Below, one piece after another: positions 1 to 9,122 of a stretch of DNA of 52,676 bases. Each line of letters opens with the position of its first letter. Positions within the stretch are counted from its first letter, which is position 1. Source of the stretch: Desulfobacterales bacterium (GTDB lineage: Bacteria; Desulfobacterota; Desulfobacteria; Desulfobacterales; Desulfosalsimonadaceae); NCBI GenBank assembly GCA_018399235.1, contig JAGYOX010000005.1, positions 1 through 52,676 of the forward strand, given 5' to 3'. Both the position numbers and the translations under genes were made by a program. The notes under the pieces were generated by a model. It was not told the origin of the DNA. It ran no database searches and saw nothing but the letters and a program-made list of their open reading frames with translations.

Positions 1-18
1 TACGAGAAATGATATTCT

Positions 19-330
19 ATGATAGCGAATTCAAAAATCAGAATACGATTAAGAGCTTACGACCATAAACTGCTTGATCAGTCCGCCCGGGATATTGTTG
101 ATACGGCCCGGAAAACAGGGGCGAAGATCGTAGGGCCGATTCCGTTGCCCACACGGATTAATAAATATACCGTGCTGCGCTCTCCCCATGTGAACAAAAA
201 GTCGAGAGAGCAGTTTGAGGTCCGGACCCACAAGCGGCTTTTGGATATTCAGGATCCCACGCAGCAGACGGTGGATGCCTTGATGAAGCTTGATCTGTCG
301 CCGGGTGTGGACGTCGATATTAAACTGTAG
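19..330 (+). CDS. rpsJ: 30S ribosomal protein S10
   Basis: S10 sits in the head of the 30S subunit and, in bacteria, also acts with NusB in antitermination. The 103-residue product has the family's usual length and opens with the typical S10 pattern ([15 protein letters not shown]), followed by the GPIPLPT loop and the HKRLLDI segment. It is the first gene of the S10 operon and leads into rplC after about 20 bases. The 18 bases upstream show no strong Shine-Dalgarno sequence; the promoter and any upstream fusA/tuf genes lie outside the window. The ATG at 19 is the only sensible start. Confidence 0.97.
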   Translation: MIANSKIRIRLRAYDHKLLDQSARDIVDTARKTGAKIVGPIPLPTRINKYTVLRSPHVNKKSREQFEVRTHKRLLDIQDPTQQTVDALMKLDLSPGVDVDIKL

Positions 331-349
331 TTAGGATTTGGTGGCAGTT

Positions 350-970
350 ATGAGTAGCGGATTACTAGGTAGAAAACTGGGGATGACGTCATTTTTCGGC
401 CATGATGGCCGTTATTTGCCGGTAACAGTAATTGAAGCCGGCCCCTGTACGGTCACCCAGATCAAAACCAGGGCGAACGATGGATATGATGCCTTGCAGC
501 TGGGCTTTGGAGAAAAGAAAAAAAATCGGGTCAACAAGCCCTTGCAGGGCCATTTTGCCAAGAGCGGAGACAAACTCTTTGCTGATCTCGGGGAGTTCCG
601 CGTGGAGAACCCGGAGGATTTTCAGGTCGGCCAGGAGATTACGCTCGAGATGTTTGCTGTCGGTGACCGTATCGAAGTCTCCGGAAAAACAAAAGGTCGC
701 GGATTTTCCGGTGTTATTAAGCGGCACGGATTTCATCGGGGTCCCAAATCCCACGGCAACAGAAACTATCGGCTCCCGGGCTCCATCGGGATGAGCGCAT
801 GGCCGTCAAAAGTCGCCAAGGGCAAAAAGCTTCCCGGAAGATACGGTAACGCCCGGCAGACGGTCAAAAATCTTGAGATAATGGATATTCGGCCGGAAGA
901 CAACTTGATCCTTGTCAAAGGGGCGGTGCCGGGGCCGGCAAGCGGGCGACTGGAAATTAAGAAACGTTAA
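350..970 (+). CDS. rplC: 50S ribosomal protein L3
   Basis: L3 is an early-assembly 50S protein near the peptidyl transferase centre. The family opening (GLLGRKLGMTSFF) and the glycine-rich GKTKGRGFSGVIKRHGF segment that reaches into the ribosome core are clear. The frame stays open back to a TTG at 338 and a GTG at 341. I chose the ATG at 350 because it gives the usual N-terminus MSSGLLGRK and has a GGTGG purine stretch about five bases before it. With this start the protein has 206 residues. The start is the only real doubt; the gene identity is secure. Confidence 0.93.
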   Translation: MSSGLLGRKLGMTSFFGHDGRYLPVTVIEAGPCTVTQIKTRANDGYDALQLGFGEKKKNRVNKPLQGHFAKSGDKLFADLGEFRVENPEDFQVGQEITLEMFAVGDRIEVSGKTKGRGFSGVIKRHGFHRGPKSHGNRNYRLPGSIGMSAWPSKVAKGKKLPGRYGNARQTVKNLEIMDIRPEDNLILVKGAVPGPASGRLEIKKR

Positions 971-1022
971 AAAAACAAAGTAGTACGGGCATTTCATAAA
1001 AATCATAAGAAATGAGGCAAAC

Positions 1023-1646
1023 ATGGCTGTCGTTGAAGTCAAAAATATTCAGGGTGGCAAAGTATCAGAGGTTGAACTGCCCGACAGCATATTCAATGTA
1101 TCAGTTAAGAAGAGCGTACTCCATGAAGTGGTGCGAATGCAGACAGCCGCCCGACGGCGGGGGACCGCTTCTGTCAAACATCGTTCGGATGTCAAGGGAA
1201 GCGGAGCCAAGCTGTTTCGCCAGAAGGGAACCGGTCGAGCCCGACGGGGGGATGTCAAAAGTCCTTTGCTCAAAGGCGGAGGGGTTACCTTTGGACCGGA
1301 ACCGCGATCCTATGCCTTTAAAATACCCAAAAAGGCACGCCGATTAGCGCTCAAAATGGCGCTCAGCAGCAAATTGAAGGCCGAAACATTGGTCGTTATT
1401 GATGGATTCGAGCTGGATCAGATAAAGACAAAAGCTGTCGCTTCGGTGATTGATACACTTGAATTGGAGAAACCGCTGATTGTCATCGACAAAAAGGACA
1501 GTACACTGGAACTGTCCGCCAGGAATATTCCCGGTGTAAAGGTTCTGCGAGTAGAGGGTTTAAATGTCTATGATATTCTAAACCATCAGCATCTCGTTTT
1601 GCTGGAGCCTTCTATAAGTCTAATTGAGGGGAGGCTGGCCGTATGA
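1023..1646 (+). CDS. rplD: 50S ribosomal protein L4
   Basis: L4 binds 23S rRNA and lines the exit tunnel; in enterobacteria it also represses its own S10 operon. The 207-residue protein carries the L4 pattern around [13 protein letters not shown] (residues about 65-80), which is the extended tunnel loop, and the C-terminal Rossmann-like fold. An AATGAGG sequence lies just upstream of the ATG. The gene overlaps rplW by four bases, which suggests translational coupling. The 52-base gap after rplC shows no obvious terminator or promoter. Confidence 0.96.
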   Translation: MAVVEVKNIQGGKVSEVELPDSIFNVSVKKSVLHEVVRMQTAARRRGTASVKHRSDVKGSGAKLFRQKGTGRARRGDVKSPLLKGGGVTFGPEPRSYAFKIPKKARRLALKMALSSKLKAETLVVIDGFELDQIKTKAVASVIDTLELEKPLIVIDKKDSTLELSARNIPGVKVLRVEGLNVYDILNHQHLVLLEPSISLIEGRLAV

Positions 1647-1930
1647 GAACATATGAGATTATAAAGGCGCCGCTTGACACAGAAAAGACAAACTTGCAGA
1701 AAGAGCTTCATAACAAAGTGTCATTCGAAGTTGATCCAACGGCCAACCGGGTGGATATCCGAAAGGCTGTTGAAAAAATTTTTGATGTAAAGGTTAAATC
1801 CGTTCGTACCATGCATGTAAAGGGTAAAATCAAGCGGCGCGGACGAATTTTGGGGCAGCAGAAAAATTGGAAAAAGGCCATTGTTACATTAATGCCCGGC
1901 AGCCGGATCAATTTTTTTGAAGGCGTTTAA
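1643..1930 (+). CDS. rplW: 50S ribosomal protein L23
   Basis: L23 lies at the mouth of the exit tunnel and is a docking site for trigger factor and signal recognition particle. The 95-residue product has the family opening ([13 protein letters not shown]), the KVSFEVDP strand and the conserved [12 protein letters not shown] region. The end of the S10-type pattern with [20 protein letters not shown] is typical. Its ATG overlaps the end of rplD by four bases, so the two are probably translated together. Confidence 0.96.
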   Translation: MRTYEIIKAPLDTEKTNLQKELHNKVSFEVDPTANRVDIRKAVEKIFDVKVKSVRTMHVKGKIKRRGRILGQQKNWKKAIVTLMPGSRINFFEGV

Positions 1931-1945
1931 GTGAGGAGACGATAA

Positions 1946-2773
1946 ATGGCAGTGAAACGAGTAAAACCGACATCACAAGGACGCCGCTTTCAGGAATATT
2001 CAACGTTTGAAGAAATTACCAAAACGGAGCCGGAAAAGCGGCTGCTGAGAGTTGTTAAAAGGTCCGGCGGCAGAAATGTGCATGGCCGGATTACCCTTCG
2101 TTATCGCGGAGGCGGCCATAAACGGCAGTATCGGCTTGTTGATTTCAAACGGGATAAAGATGGTGTGCCGGCCAAGGTAGCGGCAATCGAGTATGATCCC
2201 AATCGGTCTGCCCGAATTGCCCTTCTGCATTATGCGGATGGGGAGAAGCGATATATTCTGGCCCCGGCCAGAGTGAAAGTCGGCGATAGCCTGATGTCCG
2301 GCCCGGATGCAGAGATTCGGCCAGGCAACACGTTGCAGCTCAGAAATATTCCTCTGGGGACTCAAATTCACAATATTGAATTGCGTGTCGGCTGTGGCGG
2401 GCAGATGGTGAAAAGTGCAGGGGGATATGCACAGTTGACGGCCAAGGAAGGCAAGTATGCCACTGTACGGCTCCCTTCAGGCGAGGTCAGAATGGTTCTG
2501 CAAAGCTGTCGGGCAAGTATCGGACAGATCGGTAATGTTGATCACGTCAATATTTCTTTGGGTAAAGCCGGACGTACTAGGATGCTGGGTAGGCGTCCGA
2601 AAGTCCGGGGCGTTGTAAAAAACCCCGTCGATCATCCCATGGGCGGTGGTGAAGGCCGGTCATCCGGAGGACGGCATCCCTGCACACCATGGGGTAAGCC
2701 GACCAAAGGCTTGCGAACCCGGAGCCGTAAAAAAAGCGACCGTTTAATCGTGAAACGGCGGAAGAAACGGTAA
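1946..2773 (+). CDS. rplB: 50S ribosomal protein L2
   Basis: L2 is one of the most conserved ribosomal proteins and is needed for subunit association and peptidyl transfer. The 275-residue protein shows the [20 protein letters not shown] segment in its first third and the C-terminal [16 protein letters not shown] loop with the histidine that is essential in the family. A GAGGAG Shine-Dalgarno precedes the ATG. It lies 15 bases after rplW and is followed by rpsS, the usual S10-operon order. Confidence 0.97.
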   Translation: MAVKRVKPTSQGRRFQEYSTFEEITKTEPEKRLLRVVKRSGGRNVHGRITLRYRGGGHKRQYRLVDFKRDKDGVPAKVAAIEYDPNRSARIALLHYADGEKRYILAPARVKVGDSLMSGPDAEIRPGNTLQLRNIPLGTQIHNIELRVGCGGQMVKSAGGYAQLTAKEGKYATVRLPSGEVRMVLQSCRASIGQIGNVDHVNISLGKAGRTRMLGRRPKVRGVVKNPVDHPMGGGEGRSSGGRHPCTPWGKPTKGLRTRSRKKSDRLIVKRRKKR

Positions 2774-2817
2774 ATTAGGTGTTTAATCGATAGCGGAATT
2801 TTAGGAGCAGGTAAGGT

Positions 2818-3099
2818 ATGCCTCGGTCAATTAAAAAAGGACCCTACATAGATCCCAAACTTTTTAGAAAAGTTAATGAAGCACAGGAATCGCGAAGCAC
2901 CAAAGTGATTAAGACATGGTCCCGTCGCTCAACCATCGTACCTGAAATGGTGGGATTGACGGTAGCGGTTCATAATGGCAAAAAATTTGTGCCGGTATTC
3001 ATATCCGAAAATATGGTAGGACACAAACTCGGCGAATTTTCCCCGACAAGGATCTTCTATGGGCATGCCGGCGACAAGAAGACGAAGATGAAACGGTAA
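2818..3099 (+). CDS. rpsS: 30S ribosomal protein S19
   Basis: S19 forms the top of the 30S head with S13 and contacts the A-site finger. The 93-residue protein has the family opening [11 protein letters not shown], the [16 protein letters not shown] core and the [10 protein letters not shown] motif near the end. GGAGCAGG upstream serves as ribosome binding site. It sits 44 bases after rplB, in the standard order rplB-rpsS-rplV-rpsC. Confidence 0.97.
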   Translation: MPRSIKKGPYIDPKLFRKVNEAQESRSTKVIKTWSRRSTIVPEMVGLTVAVHNGKKFVPVFISENMVGHKLGEFSPTRIFYGHAGDKKTKMKR

Positions 3100-3126
3100 C
3101 CTTAAAATTTAGTAGGATGTCCTAAA

Positions 3127-3459
3127 ATGGAGGCACGGGCGACAGGCAAGTATATGCGAATTTCCCCGCAAAAGGTTCGCAGAATCGTCGGGACCATGAA
3201 AGGTCAGCCGGTTGAAGCGGGATTGAACCAGTTGAAATTCATGCCCCAAAAAGCATCAGGCATTGTTGAAAAAATTTTACGATCGGCAATCGCCAATGCA
3301 GACCAGCAGGGGGATATGGATATTGATTCATTGTTGATAAAAAATATCGTCGTTAATGAAGGCCCCATGCTGAAACGCTTCCGGGCGCGGGCAAGAGGCA
3401 GAGCAACCCGTATATTGAAACGAACGAGTCATATTACCGTGATCGTTGCCGAAGGGTAA
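3127..3459 (+). CDS. rplV: 50S ribosomal protein L22
   Basis: L22 spans the 50S subunit and its beta hairpin lines the exit tunnel, where macrolide resistance mutations occur. The 110-residue product has the [17 protein letters not shown] start and the conserved C-terminal hairpin region ending [17 protein letters not shown]. The length is normal for the family. It is placed 27 bases after rpsS and 12 bases before rpsC. Confidence 0.96.
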   Translation: MEARATGKYMRISPQKVRRIVGTMKGQPVEAGLNQLKFMPQKASGIVEKILRSAIANADQQGDMDIDSLLIKNIVVNEGPMLKRFRARARGRATRILKRTSHITVIVAEG

Positions 3460-3471
3460 AAAGGAGGAAAA

Positions 3472-4125
3472 TTGGGTCAGAAAGTCAATCCAATTGGCAT
3501 GCGGTTGGGGATTGTCCGTACCTGGGGCTCCCGTTGGTATGCCGGTAAAGATTATCATAAATATGTTCTTGAGGATTATCAGCTGAGAACCTATTTAAAG
3601 AAAAAATTATATCATGCCGGTGTTTCAAAAATAGATATTGAGCGCTCCACCAAACGGATAAAACTCCGGATATACGCGGCCCGGCCCGGAATCATCATCG
3701 GTAAGAAGGGGGCCGAAATCGAGGCACTAAAAAAAGAACTCGAGAAGATGGTTTCCCATGAAGTGCTGGTGGATATACAGGAGGTGCGCAAACCGGAAAT
3801 CGACGCCCAGCTGGTTGCAGAAAACGTTGCGAATCAGTTGGTTCGGCGAGTGGCATTTCGCCGGGCGATGAAACGGGCGGTTTCTTCGGCTATGAGGTTC
3901 GGTGCGCAGGGGATCAAGATTATCTGTTCCGGTCGGTTGGGTGGCGCTGAAATGGCCCGTGTGGAGTGGTACAAAGAGGGGCGTATTCCGCTGCATACCC
4001 TTCGGGCGGATATTGATTATGGATTTACCAATGCCAATACCACCTATGGAACCATTGGGATAAAAGTCTATATTTTTAAGGGCGAGATTTTAAATGATGA
4101 GCAAATGGCGAAAGAAAGCCAGTAA
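3472..4125 (+). CDS. rpsC: 30S ribosomal protein S3 (TTG start)
   Basis: S3 lies at the mRNA entry tunnel of the 30S subunit and contributes to helicase activity there. The 217-residue protein begins [12 protein letters not shown], as in all bacterial S3, has the type II KH domain with [12 protein letters not shown] (about residues 73-86) and the C-terminal [19 protein letters not shown] domain. The start codon is TTG at 3472, set by the family N-terminus and an AAGGAGG Shine-Dalgarno four bases upstream. No ATG nearby would keep the conserved N-terminus. Confidence 0.97.
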   Translation: MGQKVNPIGMRLGIVRTWGSRWYAGKDYHKYVLEDYQLRTYLKKKLYHAGVSKIDIERSTKRIKLRIYAARPGIIIGKKGAEIEALKKELEKMVSHEVLVDIQEVRKPEIDAQLVAENVANQLVRRVAFRRAMKRAVSSAMRFGAQGIKIICSGRLGGAEMARVEWYKEGRIPLHTLRADIDYGFTNANTTYGTIGIKVYIFKGEILNDEQMAKESQ

Positions 4126-4162
4126 TATGAGTAGAACCAGTGATACGAGGAGAATTGGATAG

Positions 4163-4576
4163 ATGCTAAGCCCCAAAAGAGTAAAATATCGAAAAAAGCA
4201 GACAGGCCGGATGAAGGGTAAGGCCTATCGGGGTTCACGGCTGAATTTTGGGGACTATGGCCTTCAGGCGGTTGAGTGCGGAGCAGTTTCTTCGAAGCAG
4301 ATCGAGGCGGCCCGTATTGCCATGACCCGTCGGGTAAAGCGGGGCGGAAAAATGTGGATTCGGATATTTCCGGACAAACCGTTTACCAAAAAGCCTGCCG
4401 AAGTGCGGATGGGCAAAGGAAAAGGCGCTCCGGAGGGCTGGGTGGCGATTATTAAACCCGGCCGTATTCTATATGAGATGGAAGGCGTTCCCAGGGATCT
4501 GGCTTATGAGGCGTTTCGGCTGGCTGCACACAAGCTCCCGATCAAAACCAAATTTGTTGAAAGGAGCGAGATGTAA
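4163..4576 (+). CDS. rplP: 50S ribosomal protein L16
   Basis: L16 contacts the A-site tRNA and organises the central protuberance. The 137-residue product opens with [18 protein letters not shown] and contains the conserved [20 protein letters not shown] and [14 protein letters not shown] segments; the latter includes the arginine that is hydroxylated in some bacteria. A GAGGAG sequence precedes the ATG. Its TAA overlaps the ATG of rpmC by one base, a coupling arrangement. Confidence 0.97.
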   Translation: MLSPKRVKYRKKQTGRMKGKAYRGSRLNFGDYGLQAVECGAVSSKQIEAARIAMTRRVKRGGKMWIRIFPDKPFTKKPAEVRMGKGKGAPEGWVAIIKPGRILYEMEGVPRDLAYEAFRLAAHKLPIKTKFVERSEM

Positions 4577-4773
4577 TGAAGGCAAGTGAGATCAGAGAGT
4601 TAAACGGTGACGAGCTGAATAAAAAACTGCAGGATATGGTTGAGTCCTATTTTAATCTGCGTTTTCAGCATGAAACCGGGCAACTTGAAAATCAGAAGCG
4701 GCTCCGGCAGGTCAAGTCCGATATCGCCAGGCTGAAAACGGTCAAACGGGAACGGGAACTAAACATCAGATAA
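4576..4773 (+). CDS. rpmC: 50S ribosomal protein L29
   Basis: L29 is a small two-helix protein beside the tunnel exit, next to L23. The 65-residue sequence shows the family pattern: [18 protein letters not shown], then [14 protein letters not shown] and a basic C-terminus with [12 protein letters not shown]. The ATG shares one base with the rplP stop codon, and GAAAGGAG upstream within rplP serves as ribosome binding site. rpsQ follows after 13 bases. Confidence 0.96.
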   Translation: MKASEIRELNGDELNKKLQDMVESYFNLRFQHETGQLENQKRLRQVKSDIARLKTVKRERELNIR

Positions 4774-4786
4774 ACGGTATATAGTT

Positions 4787-5050
4787 ATGGCAGATAGAGA
4801 AATAGGCAAACGCAGGCAGCTAGTCGGAACTGTTTTAAGCAATAAATCCGATAAGACAGTCACGGTCAAAGTGGATCGATATGTGATTCATTCGGTTTAT
4901 AAAAAATATATGCGGCGGCGGGCCAAATATGCCGCCCATGATTCGCAGAATTCCTGTGGCGTTGGAGACCGGGTGCTGATTACAGAGTCAAGACCGTTGA
5001 GCCGGCGCAAGCGATGGCGGGTAAGCCAGATAATTGAAAAAGCGGTTTGA
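4787..5050 (+). CDS. rpsQ: 30S ribosomal protein S17
   Basis: S17 is a primary 16S rRNA binding protein of OB fold. The 87-residue product has the motifs [21 protein letters not shown] and, toward the end, the [19 protein letters not shown] segment that defines the family. The upstream region has no strong Shine-Dalgarno, so translation may depend on coupling with rpmC 13 bases before it. rplN follows after 19 bases. Confidence 0.96.
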   Translation: MADREIGKRRQLVGTVLSNKSDKTVTVKVDRYVIHSVYKKYMRRRAKYAAHDSQNSCGVGDRVLITESRPLSRRKRWRVSQIIEKAV

Positions 5051-5069
5051 TGATTAAAGGATATCAAAA

Positions 5070-5438
5070 ATGATACAGGCTGAAACAATGTTGTCTGTTG
5101 CGGATAATTCGGGTGCCAAGGAGGTTTCCTGCATTAAAGTGCTCGGTGGTTCCAGGCGGCGCTATGCCAGCATCGGTGATATTATCGTAGTGTCGGTCAA
5201 AGAAGCAATGCCGAACTCGAAGGTCAAAAAAGGCGATGTGTTAAAAGCGGTTGTAGTGCGGACCAAAAAGGAAATTCGGCGTCCCGACGGCTCATATATC
5301 CGGTTTGATGAAAATTCAGCGGTACTGATCAATGCACAGCGTGAGCCACTAGGTACGCGAATTTTCGGTCCTGTGGCCAGGGAGCTCCGCGCGCAACGGT
5401 TTATGAAAATTATATCGCTGGCACCCGAGGTGCTTTAG
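5070..5438 (+). CDS. rplN: 50S ribosomal protein L14
   Basis: L14 binds 23S rRNA at the subunit interface and is a target of the silencing factor RsfS. The 122-residue protein is a textbook match: [19 protein letters not shown] at the start, the [15 protein letters not shown] region and the C-terminal [13 protein letters not shown] segment. The ATG has AAAGGATAT upstream. Its TAG is immediately followed by the rplX reading frame. Confidence 0.97.
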   Translation: MIQAETMLSVADNSGAKEVSCIKVLGGSRRRYASIGDIIVVSVKEAMPNSKVKKGDVLKAVVVRTKKEIRRPDGSYIRFDENSAVLINAQREPLGTRIFGPVARELRAQRFMKIISLAPEVL

Positions 5439-5456
5439 GTGCTGGAGAGGCAAGCT

Positions 5457-5789
5457 ATGAGTAAGGACAAAAGCAAGATAAAAAAAAATGATAAGGTTAA
5501 GGTGATTGCCGGCAAGGATAAGGGAAAAATCGGCAAGGTGATTGATGTCTATCCAGATAAGCACCGTATCCTGATTGAAAATGTCAATATCGTCAAGCGG
5601 CATACACGTCCAAGCTCCAAAAACAAGCAGGGTGGCATCGTAGAGGGTGAAGCCGCTATTCATTGGTCCAATGTGATGCTCGTATGCAATAAATGCATGA
5701 CTCCTGTCCGGACTAAAATGTATCAGCTTGAGGATGGCAAACGGGTGCGGATTTGTCGGAAATGCAATGAAATTATTGACGTGTCGTAA
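5457..5789 (+). CDS. rplX: 50S ribosomal protein L24, zinc-binding type
   Basis: L24 starts 50S assembly. The KOW segment ([19 protein letters not shown]) lies at residues about 10-30. The C-terminal part carries two CxxC pairs (CNKC and CRKC), which would bind one zinc; many proteobacterial L24 proteins lack them. The frame is open upstream to a GTG at 5439 directly after rplN, but I chose the ATG at 5457 because a GGAGAGG sequence sits at normal distance before it. That gives 110 residues. Identity is certain, the start nearly so. Confidence 0.94.
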   Translation: MSKDKSKIKKNDKVKVIAGKDKGKIGKVIDVYPDKHRILIENVNIVKRHTRPSSKNKQGGIVEGEAAIHWSNVMLVCNKCMTPVRTKMYQLEDGKRVRICRKCNEIIDVS

Positions 5790-5815
5790 CAGCGATTGCC
5801 GGAGGAATGCACAAA

Positions 5816-6352
5816 ATGGCTATCAAAGAATATTATGAGAACGAAGTTATTCCCAAGCTGGTTGAGACATTTTCCTATAAGAATCGTTTAGAGGTCCCGA
5901 GACTGGAAAAAATTGTTTTAAACATGGGCCTCGGTGAAGCGATTCAGAATATAAAAGTATTGGATTCAGCAAAGGAAGAACTCAAGGAGATAACCGGCCA
6001 GGCCCCGGTGATAACACGGGCGAAAAAGTCTGTTGCGGCTTTTAAGGTGCGTGAAGGCATGCCGATTGGGTGTATGGTTACCTTAAGGCGCCGGCGTATG
6101 TACGATTTTTTTGATAGACTGGTTAACTTTGCATTGCCACGAGTCAGGGATTTCCGGGGTGTATCCGGGAAAGCATTTGATGGGAAGGGCAACTATACCT
6201 TGGGCATTAAAGAACAGATTATATTCCCAGAAATCGATTATGACAAAATAGATACGCTGAAAGGCTTGAATATCACGATCGTTACCACTGCAAAAAATAA
6301 TGAAGAGGGCAAAGAATTGCTCAAGCTTATGGGCATGCCATTTAGAAATTAA
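5816..6352 (+). CDS. rplE: 50S ribosomal protein L5
   Basis: L5 binds 5S rRNA and forms part of the central protuberance. The 178-residue protein begins [15 protein letters not shown] and has the conserved [27 protein letters not shown] and [10 protein letters not shown] segments. An ATG at 5807 in the same frame lies only one base after the GGAGGA Shine-Dalgarno, while the ATG at 5816 has a ten-base spacing and gives the usual N-terminus. I therefore use 5816. Confidence 0.94.
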   Translation: MAIKEYYENEVIPKLVETFSYKNRLEVPRLEKIVLNMGLGEAIQNIKVLDSAKEELKEITGQAPVITRAKKSVAAFKVREGMPIGCMVTLRRRRMYDFFDRLVNFALPRVRDFRGVSGKAFDGKGNYTLGIKEQIIFPEIDYDKIDTLKGLNITIVTTAKNNEEGKELLKLMGMPFRN

Positions 6353-6371
6353 TTAATCTAAGGAGGCTGGT

Positions 6372-6557
6372 TTGGCGAGAAAAGCGCTTAGGGAGAAGGC
6401 AGCGAAAAAATCAAAATTTTCAGTCCGGCAACACAACCGATGTCCAATTTGCGGACGATCGAGGGGCTATATTAGAAAGTTCGGTATTTGTCGTCTCTGT
6501 TTTCGTAAGTTTGCTTCAGAGGGGCTGCTTCCGGGTGTTCAAAAGTCAAGCTGGTAG
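6372..6557 (+). CDS. rpsN: 30S ribosomal protein S14, type Z (TTG start)
   Basis: S14 is a late-assembly protein of the 30S head. This is the short 61-residue zinc form: the pairs CPIC and CRLC (about residues 24-43) hold one zinc ion, and the protein ends in LPGVQKSSW as type Z proteins do. The start is TTG at 6372, preceded by a perfect AAGGAGG. A zinc-free longer paralogue is not present in this window. The neighbours rplE and rpsH are in standard order. Confidence 0.96.
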   Translation: MARKALREKAAKKSKFSVRQHNRCPICGRSRGYIRKFGICRLCFRKFASEGLLPGVQKSSW

Positions 6558-6609
6558 ATATAGTAGTTAACGACTTGCAAAATAAGCTCAACAGGATGGA
6601 GATAGATTA

Positions 6610-7008
6610 ATGACAATGAGTGATCCTATTGCGGATATGCTTACCCGGATACGTAATGGCGGCCGCGCCCATCATCCCAGTGTCGATATGCCGGGATCGA
6701 ATTTGAAAACTGCGCTGGCCAGAGTACTTAAGGACGAGGGATTCATCCGGAATTACAAGTTCATCAAGGATAATAAGCAGGGGATTATTCGGGTATACTT
6801 GAAATATGATAAAAACGACCAGCATGTCATATACGGACTGCAAAGGGTAAGCAAGCCGAGCCGGCGGGTTTATGTCAACAGCAAGGAAATCAGGCCGGTT
6901 TTAAAGGGGCTCGGAATCTCTGTTTTGTCTACCTCCAAGGGAGTAATGACAGACAAGCAGGCAAGAAGCGAAAAAATCGGCGGCGAGGTCCTTTGTAATA
7001 TTTGGTAG
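6610..7008 (+). CDS. rpsH: 30S ribosomal protein S8
   Basis: S8 binds the central domain of 16S rRNA and, in E. coli, represses the spc operon. The 132-residue product begins TMSDPIADMLTRIRNG and ends with the KARSEKIGGEVLCNIW pattern (TGVMTDxxAR core, GGExLCxxW end). A GGATGGAG sequence lies upstream. A second ATG at 6616 is possible and would remove two residues. The gap of 52 bases after rpsN contains no clear control element. Confidence 0.96.
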   Translation: MTMSDPIADMLTRIRNGGRAHHPSVDMPGSNLKTALARVLKDEGFIRNYKFIKDNKQGIIRVYLKYDKNDQHVIYGLQRVSKPSRRVYVNSKEIRPVLKGLGISVLSTSKGVMTDKQARSEKIGGEVLCNIW

Positions 7009-7021
7009 CAAGGAGAAGACC

Positions 7022-7555
7022 ATGTCTCGAGTAGGTAAAAAACCGATTCAGTTACCTGAAAAAACGACAATTACATATACTGATCGGGTGCTGAGCGTTC
7101 AGGGACAGAAGGGAACGCTTTCAATGAGCATTCACCCGGATGCAGAGCTTGATATAGCAGATTCTTTAGTTACCGTCAGTGTCCAAGGGAAAGGCCAAAA
7201 GGCGAAGGCTATCTGGGGGATGACCCGGGCTTTGATCGCCAATATGGTTCAGGGGGTTAACCAGGGGTTCGAACGGGTGCTTGAGATTAACGGCGTTGGG
7301 TACCGGGCAGATTCTAAGGATAAAGGTTTGGAGTTATATCTCGGGTATTCGCATCCAATCTATTTTCAACTGCCGGAAGGCATATCCGCAAAAGTTGAAA
7401 AAAACGTGATCCGGTTGTCGGGTATTGATAAAGAACTTTTGGGATACACGGCATCTTCGATCCGGCGGCTGCGACCGCCGGAGCCCTATAAAGGAAAAGG
7501 CATTAAGTATGCGGAAGAAACAATCCAGCGAAAGGCTGGAAAAACCGCTAAATAG
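7022..7555 (+). CDS. rplF: 50S ribosomal protein L6
   Basis: L6 sits near the sarcin-ricin loop and the factor-binding site. The 177-residue protein consists of two similar domains; it begins SRVGKKPIQLPE and has the second-domain motif LEINGVGYRA and the C-terminal RRLRPPEPYKGKGIKYAEE signature. AAGGAGA precedes the ATG, 13 bases after rpsH. Confidence 0.97.
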   Translation: MSRVGKKPIQLPEKTTITYTDRVLSVQGQKGTLSMSIHPDAELDIADSLVTVSVQGKGQKAKAIWGMTRALIANMVQGVNQGFERVLEINGVGYRADSKDKGLELYLGYSHPIYFQLPEGISAKVEKNVIRLSGIDKELLGYTASSIRRLRPPEPYKGKGIKYAEETIQRKAGKTAK

Positions 7556-7608
7556 AACCATTAATTAATTGATTGATTAACGGATTGATGCATTAAGGGT
7601 TTATTCAT

Positions 7609-7977
7609 ATGGGTTCACCACATATTAGAAAAGCGCTGCGACTCAAACGGAAAAAACGTATACGAATGAACTTGACCGGCACTCCAGAGAGACCGAGGTT
7701 TTGCGTTTTTCGGAGTTCCAAACACATCTATGCCCAAATTATTGATGACACCCGGGGGGTTACCCTGGTTTCGGCCTCAACCATGGAGCCGGATGTCCGG
7801 ACGGGTGAGAAATTTGAAAGCAAGGTTGCGGCGGCAAACTTTATCGGCAAACGAATCGGACAACGGGCATCTGAAAAGGGGATACAGGCGGTTGTCTTTG
7901 ATCGCGGCGGATTCATGTATCATGGCCGGGTCAAAGCCGTTTCAGACGGTGCACGCGAGGCGGGTTTGGATTTTTAA
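7609..7977 (+). CDS. rplR: 50S ribosomal protein L18
   Basis: L18 binds 5S rRNA together with L5. The 122-residue product shows [20 protein letters not shown], the [13 protein letters not shown] segment and the C-terminal [23 protein letters not shown]-type ending of the family. The 53-base leader after rplF is AT-rich with short ATTGATTGATTA repeats; its Shine-Dalgarno is weak (AAGGG, about 12 bases before the ATG). Confidence 0.96.
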   Translation: MGSPHIRKALRLKRKKRIRMNLTGTPERPRFCVFRSSKHIYAQIIDDTRGVTLVSASTMEPDVRTGEKFESKVAAANFIGKRIGQRASEKGIQAVVFDRGGFMYHGRVKAVSDGAREAGLDF

Positions 7978-7998
7978 AAGAAAAAAGGAGGCGTTGGC

Positions 7999-8493
7999 TT
8001 GTTCAAGAAGGAAACAGACGAGAACTTATATATTGATAAAGTCGTTCATATCAGCCGGGTGGCAAAAGTCCATAAGGGTGGACGCCGCTTCAGTTTTAGT
8101 GCCATAGTGGTGGTTGGCGACGGTCAAGGCAGCGTCGGATACGCTCTGGGAAAGGCGCACGAAGTCCCGGAAGCCATTCGTAAGGGGATGGAGAAGGCCA
8201 AGAAGAGTATGATCAAGGTGCCGATTGTCGACGGCACAATCCCTTATGAAATTACTGGTAAATTCGGCGCCGGTCGTGTTTTATTGAAACCGGCCGCCAA
8301 GGGTACCGGTGTGATTGCCGGTGGTGCGGTTCGAGCGGTTTTGGAGGCGGTCGGCGTGGAAAATATACTCACGAAATGCTTGGGTACCAATAACCCGCAT
8401 AATGTTGTCAAGGCCACGGTTGAGGGGCTTAAATGTTTACAGAGCCGTGAATCGGTTGCTGTCAAGCGCGGTTTAGAACTTGAGGAGATATAA
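7999..8493 (+). CDS. rpsE: 30S ribosomal protein S5 (TTG start)
   Basis: S5 helps decoding fidelity and mRNA unwinding at the entry channel. The 164-residue product contains the double-stranded RNA-binding-like N-domain ([19 protein letters not shown]) and the second-domain segment [16 protein letters not shown], then [15 protein letters not shown]. The start is TTG at 7999, placed after AAGGAGG with a spacing of about eight bases; it restores the usual length of the family. Confidence 0.96.
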   Translation: MFKKETDENLYIDKVVHISRVAKVHKGGRRFSFSAIVVVGDGQGSVGYALGKAHEVPEAIRKGMEKAKKSMIKVPIVDGTIPYEITGKFGAGRVLLKPAAKGTGVIAGGAVRAVLEAVGVENILTKCLGTNNPHNVVKATVEGLKCLQSRESVAVKRGLELEEI

Positions 8494-8498
8494 GACAG

Positions 8499-8678
8499 AT
8501 GGCAGGCAAGCTGAAGATTACAATGATAAAAAGCATGAACGGGCGGCCTGAGAAACACCGAAAAGTCCTCCGCGGCATGGGATTCGGGAAACTTAACCGA
8601 ACGGTCGAGCTTCCGGATAACCCGGCGACCCGGGGAATGATTGCCAAAGTTACACATATGGTAAAAGTGGAGGAATAG
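8499..8678 (+). CDS. rpmD: 50S ribosomal protein L30
   Basis: This 59-residue gene lies between rpsE and rplO, exactly where L30 is expected. The translation starts MAGKLKITMIKSMNGRPEKH, continues through VLRGMGFGKLNRTVELPD and ends with the conserved GMIAKVTHMVKVEE, which matches the L30 pattern KITLVKSxIG...TLxxLGLxKxxxxVxxxD...GMIxKVxHLVxVEE. The ATG at 8499 lies five bases after the rpsE stop, with GAGGAG inside the end of rpsE as ribosome binding site. The TAG is followed by the rplO ATG with one base between them. Confidence 0.95.
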   Translation: MAGKLKITMIKSMNGRPEKHRKVLRGMGFGKLNRTVELPDNPATRGMIAKVTHMVKVEE

Positions 8679-8679
8679 A

Positions 8680-9120
8680 ATGAGACTGCATGAATTGTCT
8701 CCGGCAGACGGGGCCAGGAAAAACCGGAAAAGGAAAGGGCGTGGCGTCGGATCCGGTTTGGGTAAAACTGCCGGCCGGGGCACAAAAGGTCATAACAGTC
8801 GGTCTGGAGGAGGCGTAAGGCCGGGCTTTGAAGGCGGCCAGATGCCGTTGCACCGGCGACTGCCGAAACGGGGGTTTACCAATATTTTTAAAACACCCGT
8901 GGAGATTATTAATGTCCGTGATTTGAACCAGTTTGAAAACGGCTCAAAGGTGGATCGGGATGCCTTGATATCGGCCGGGCTGGTTTCGAGGCGGGCAAAA
9001 TGGGTGAAGGTTTTGGGTCAGGGTGCCCTTAATGTCGCTTTGACGTTTCAGGCTGGATCTGCCAGCAAGAGCGCCAAAGAAAAAATTGAATCCGCCGGCG
9101 GCAAAGTAGAGGTTGGTTAA
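8680..9120 (+). CDS. rplO: 50S ribosomal protein L15
   Basis: L15 is a late 50S assembly protein with a long basic N-terminal extension. The 146-residue product begins [22 protein letters not shown], then [15 protein letters not shown] and [17 protein letters not shown], all family hallmarks. GGAGGA lies upstream inside rpmD. secY follows two bases after the stop, so rplO and secY are probably coupled. Confidence 0.97.
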   Translation: MRLHELSPADGARKNRKRKGRGVGSGLGKTAGRGTKGHNSRSGGGVRPGFEGGQMPLHRRLPKRGFTNIFKTPVEIINVRDLNQFENGSKVDRDALISAGLVSRRAKWVKVLGQGALNVALTFQAGSASKSAKEKIESAGGKVEVG

Positions 9121-9122
9121 TT

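Noticed and set aside
8244-8783. Long minus-strand open frame of 179 codons across rpsE, rpmD and rplO
   Set aside because: It runs antisense to three certain ribosomal protein genes; the low stop frequency is explained by their codon use.
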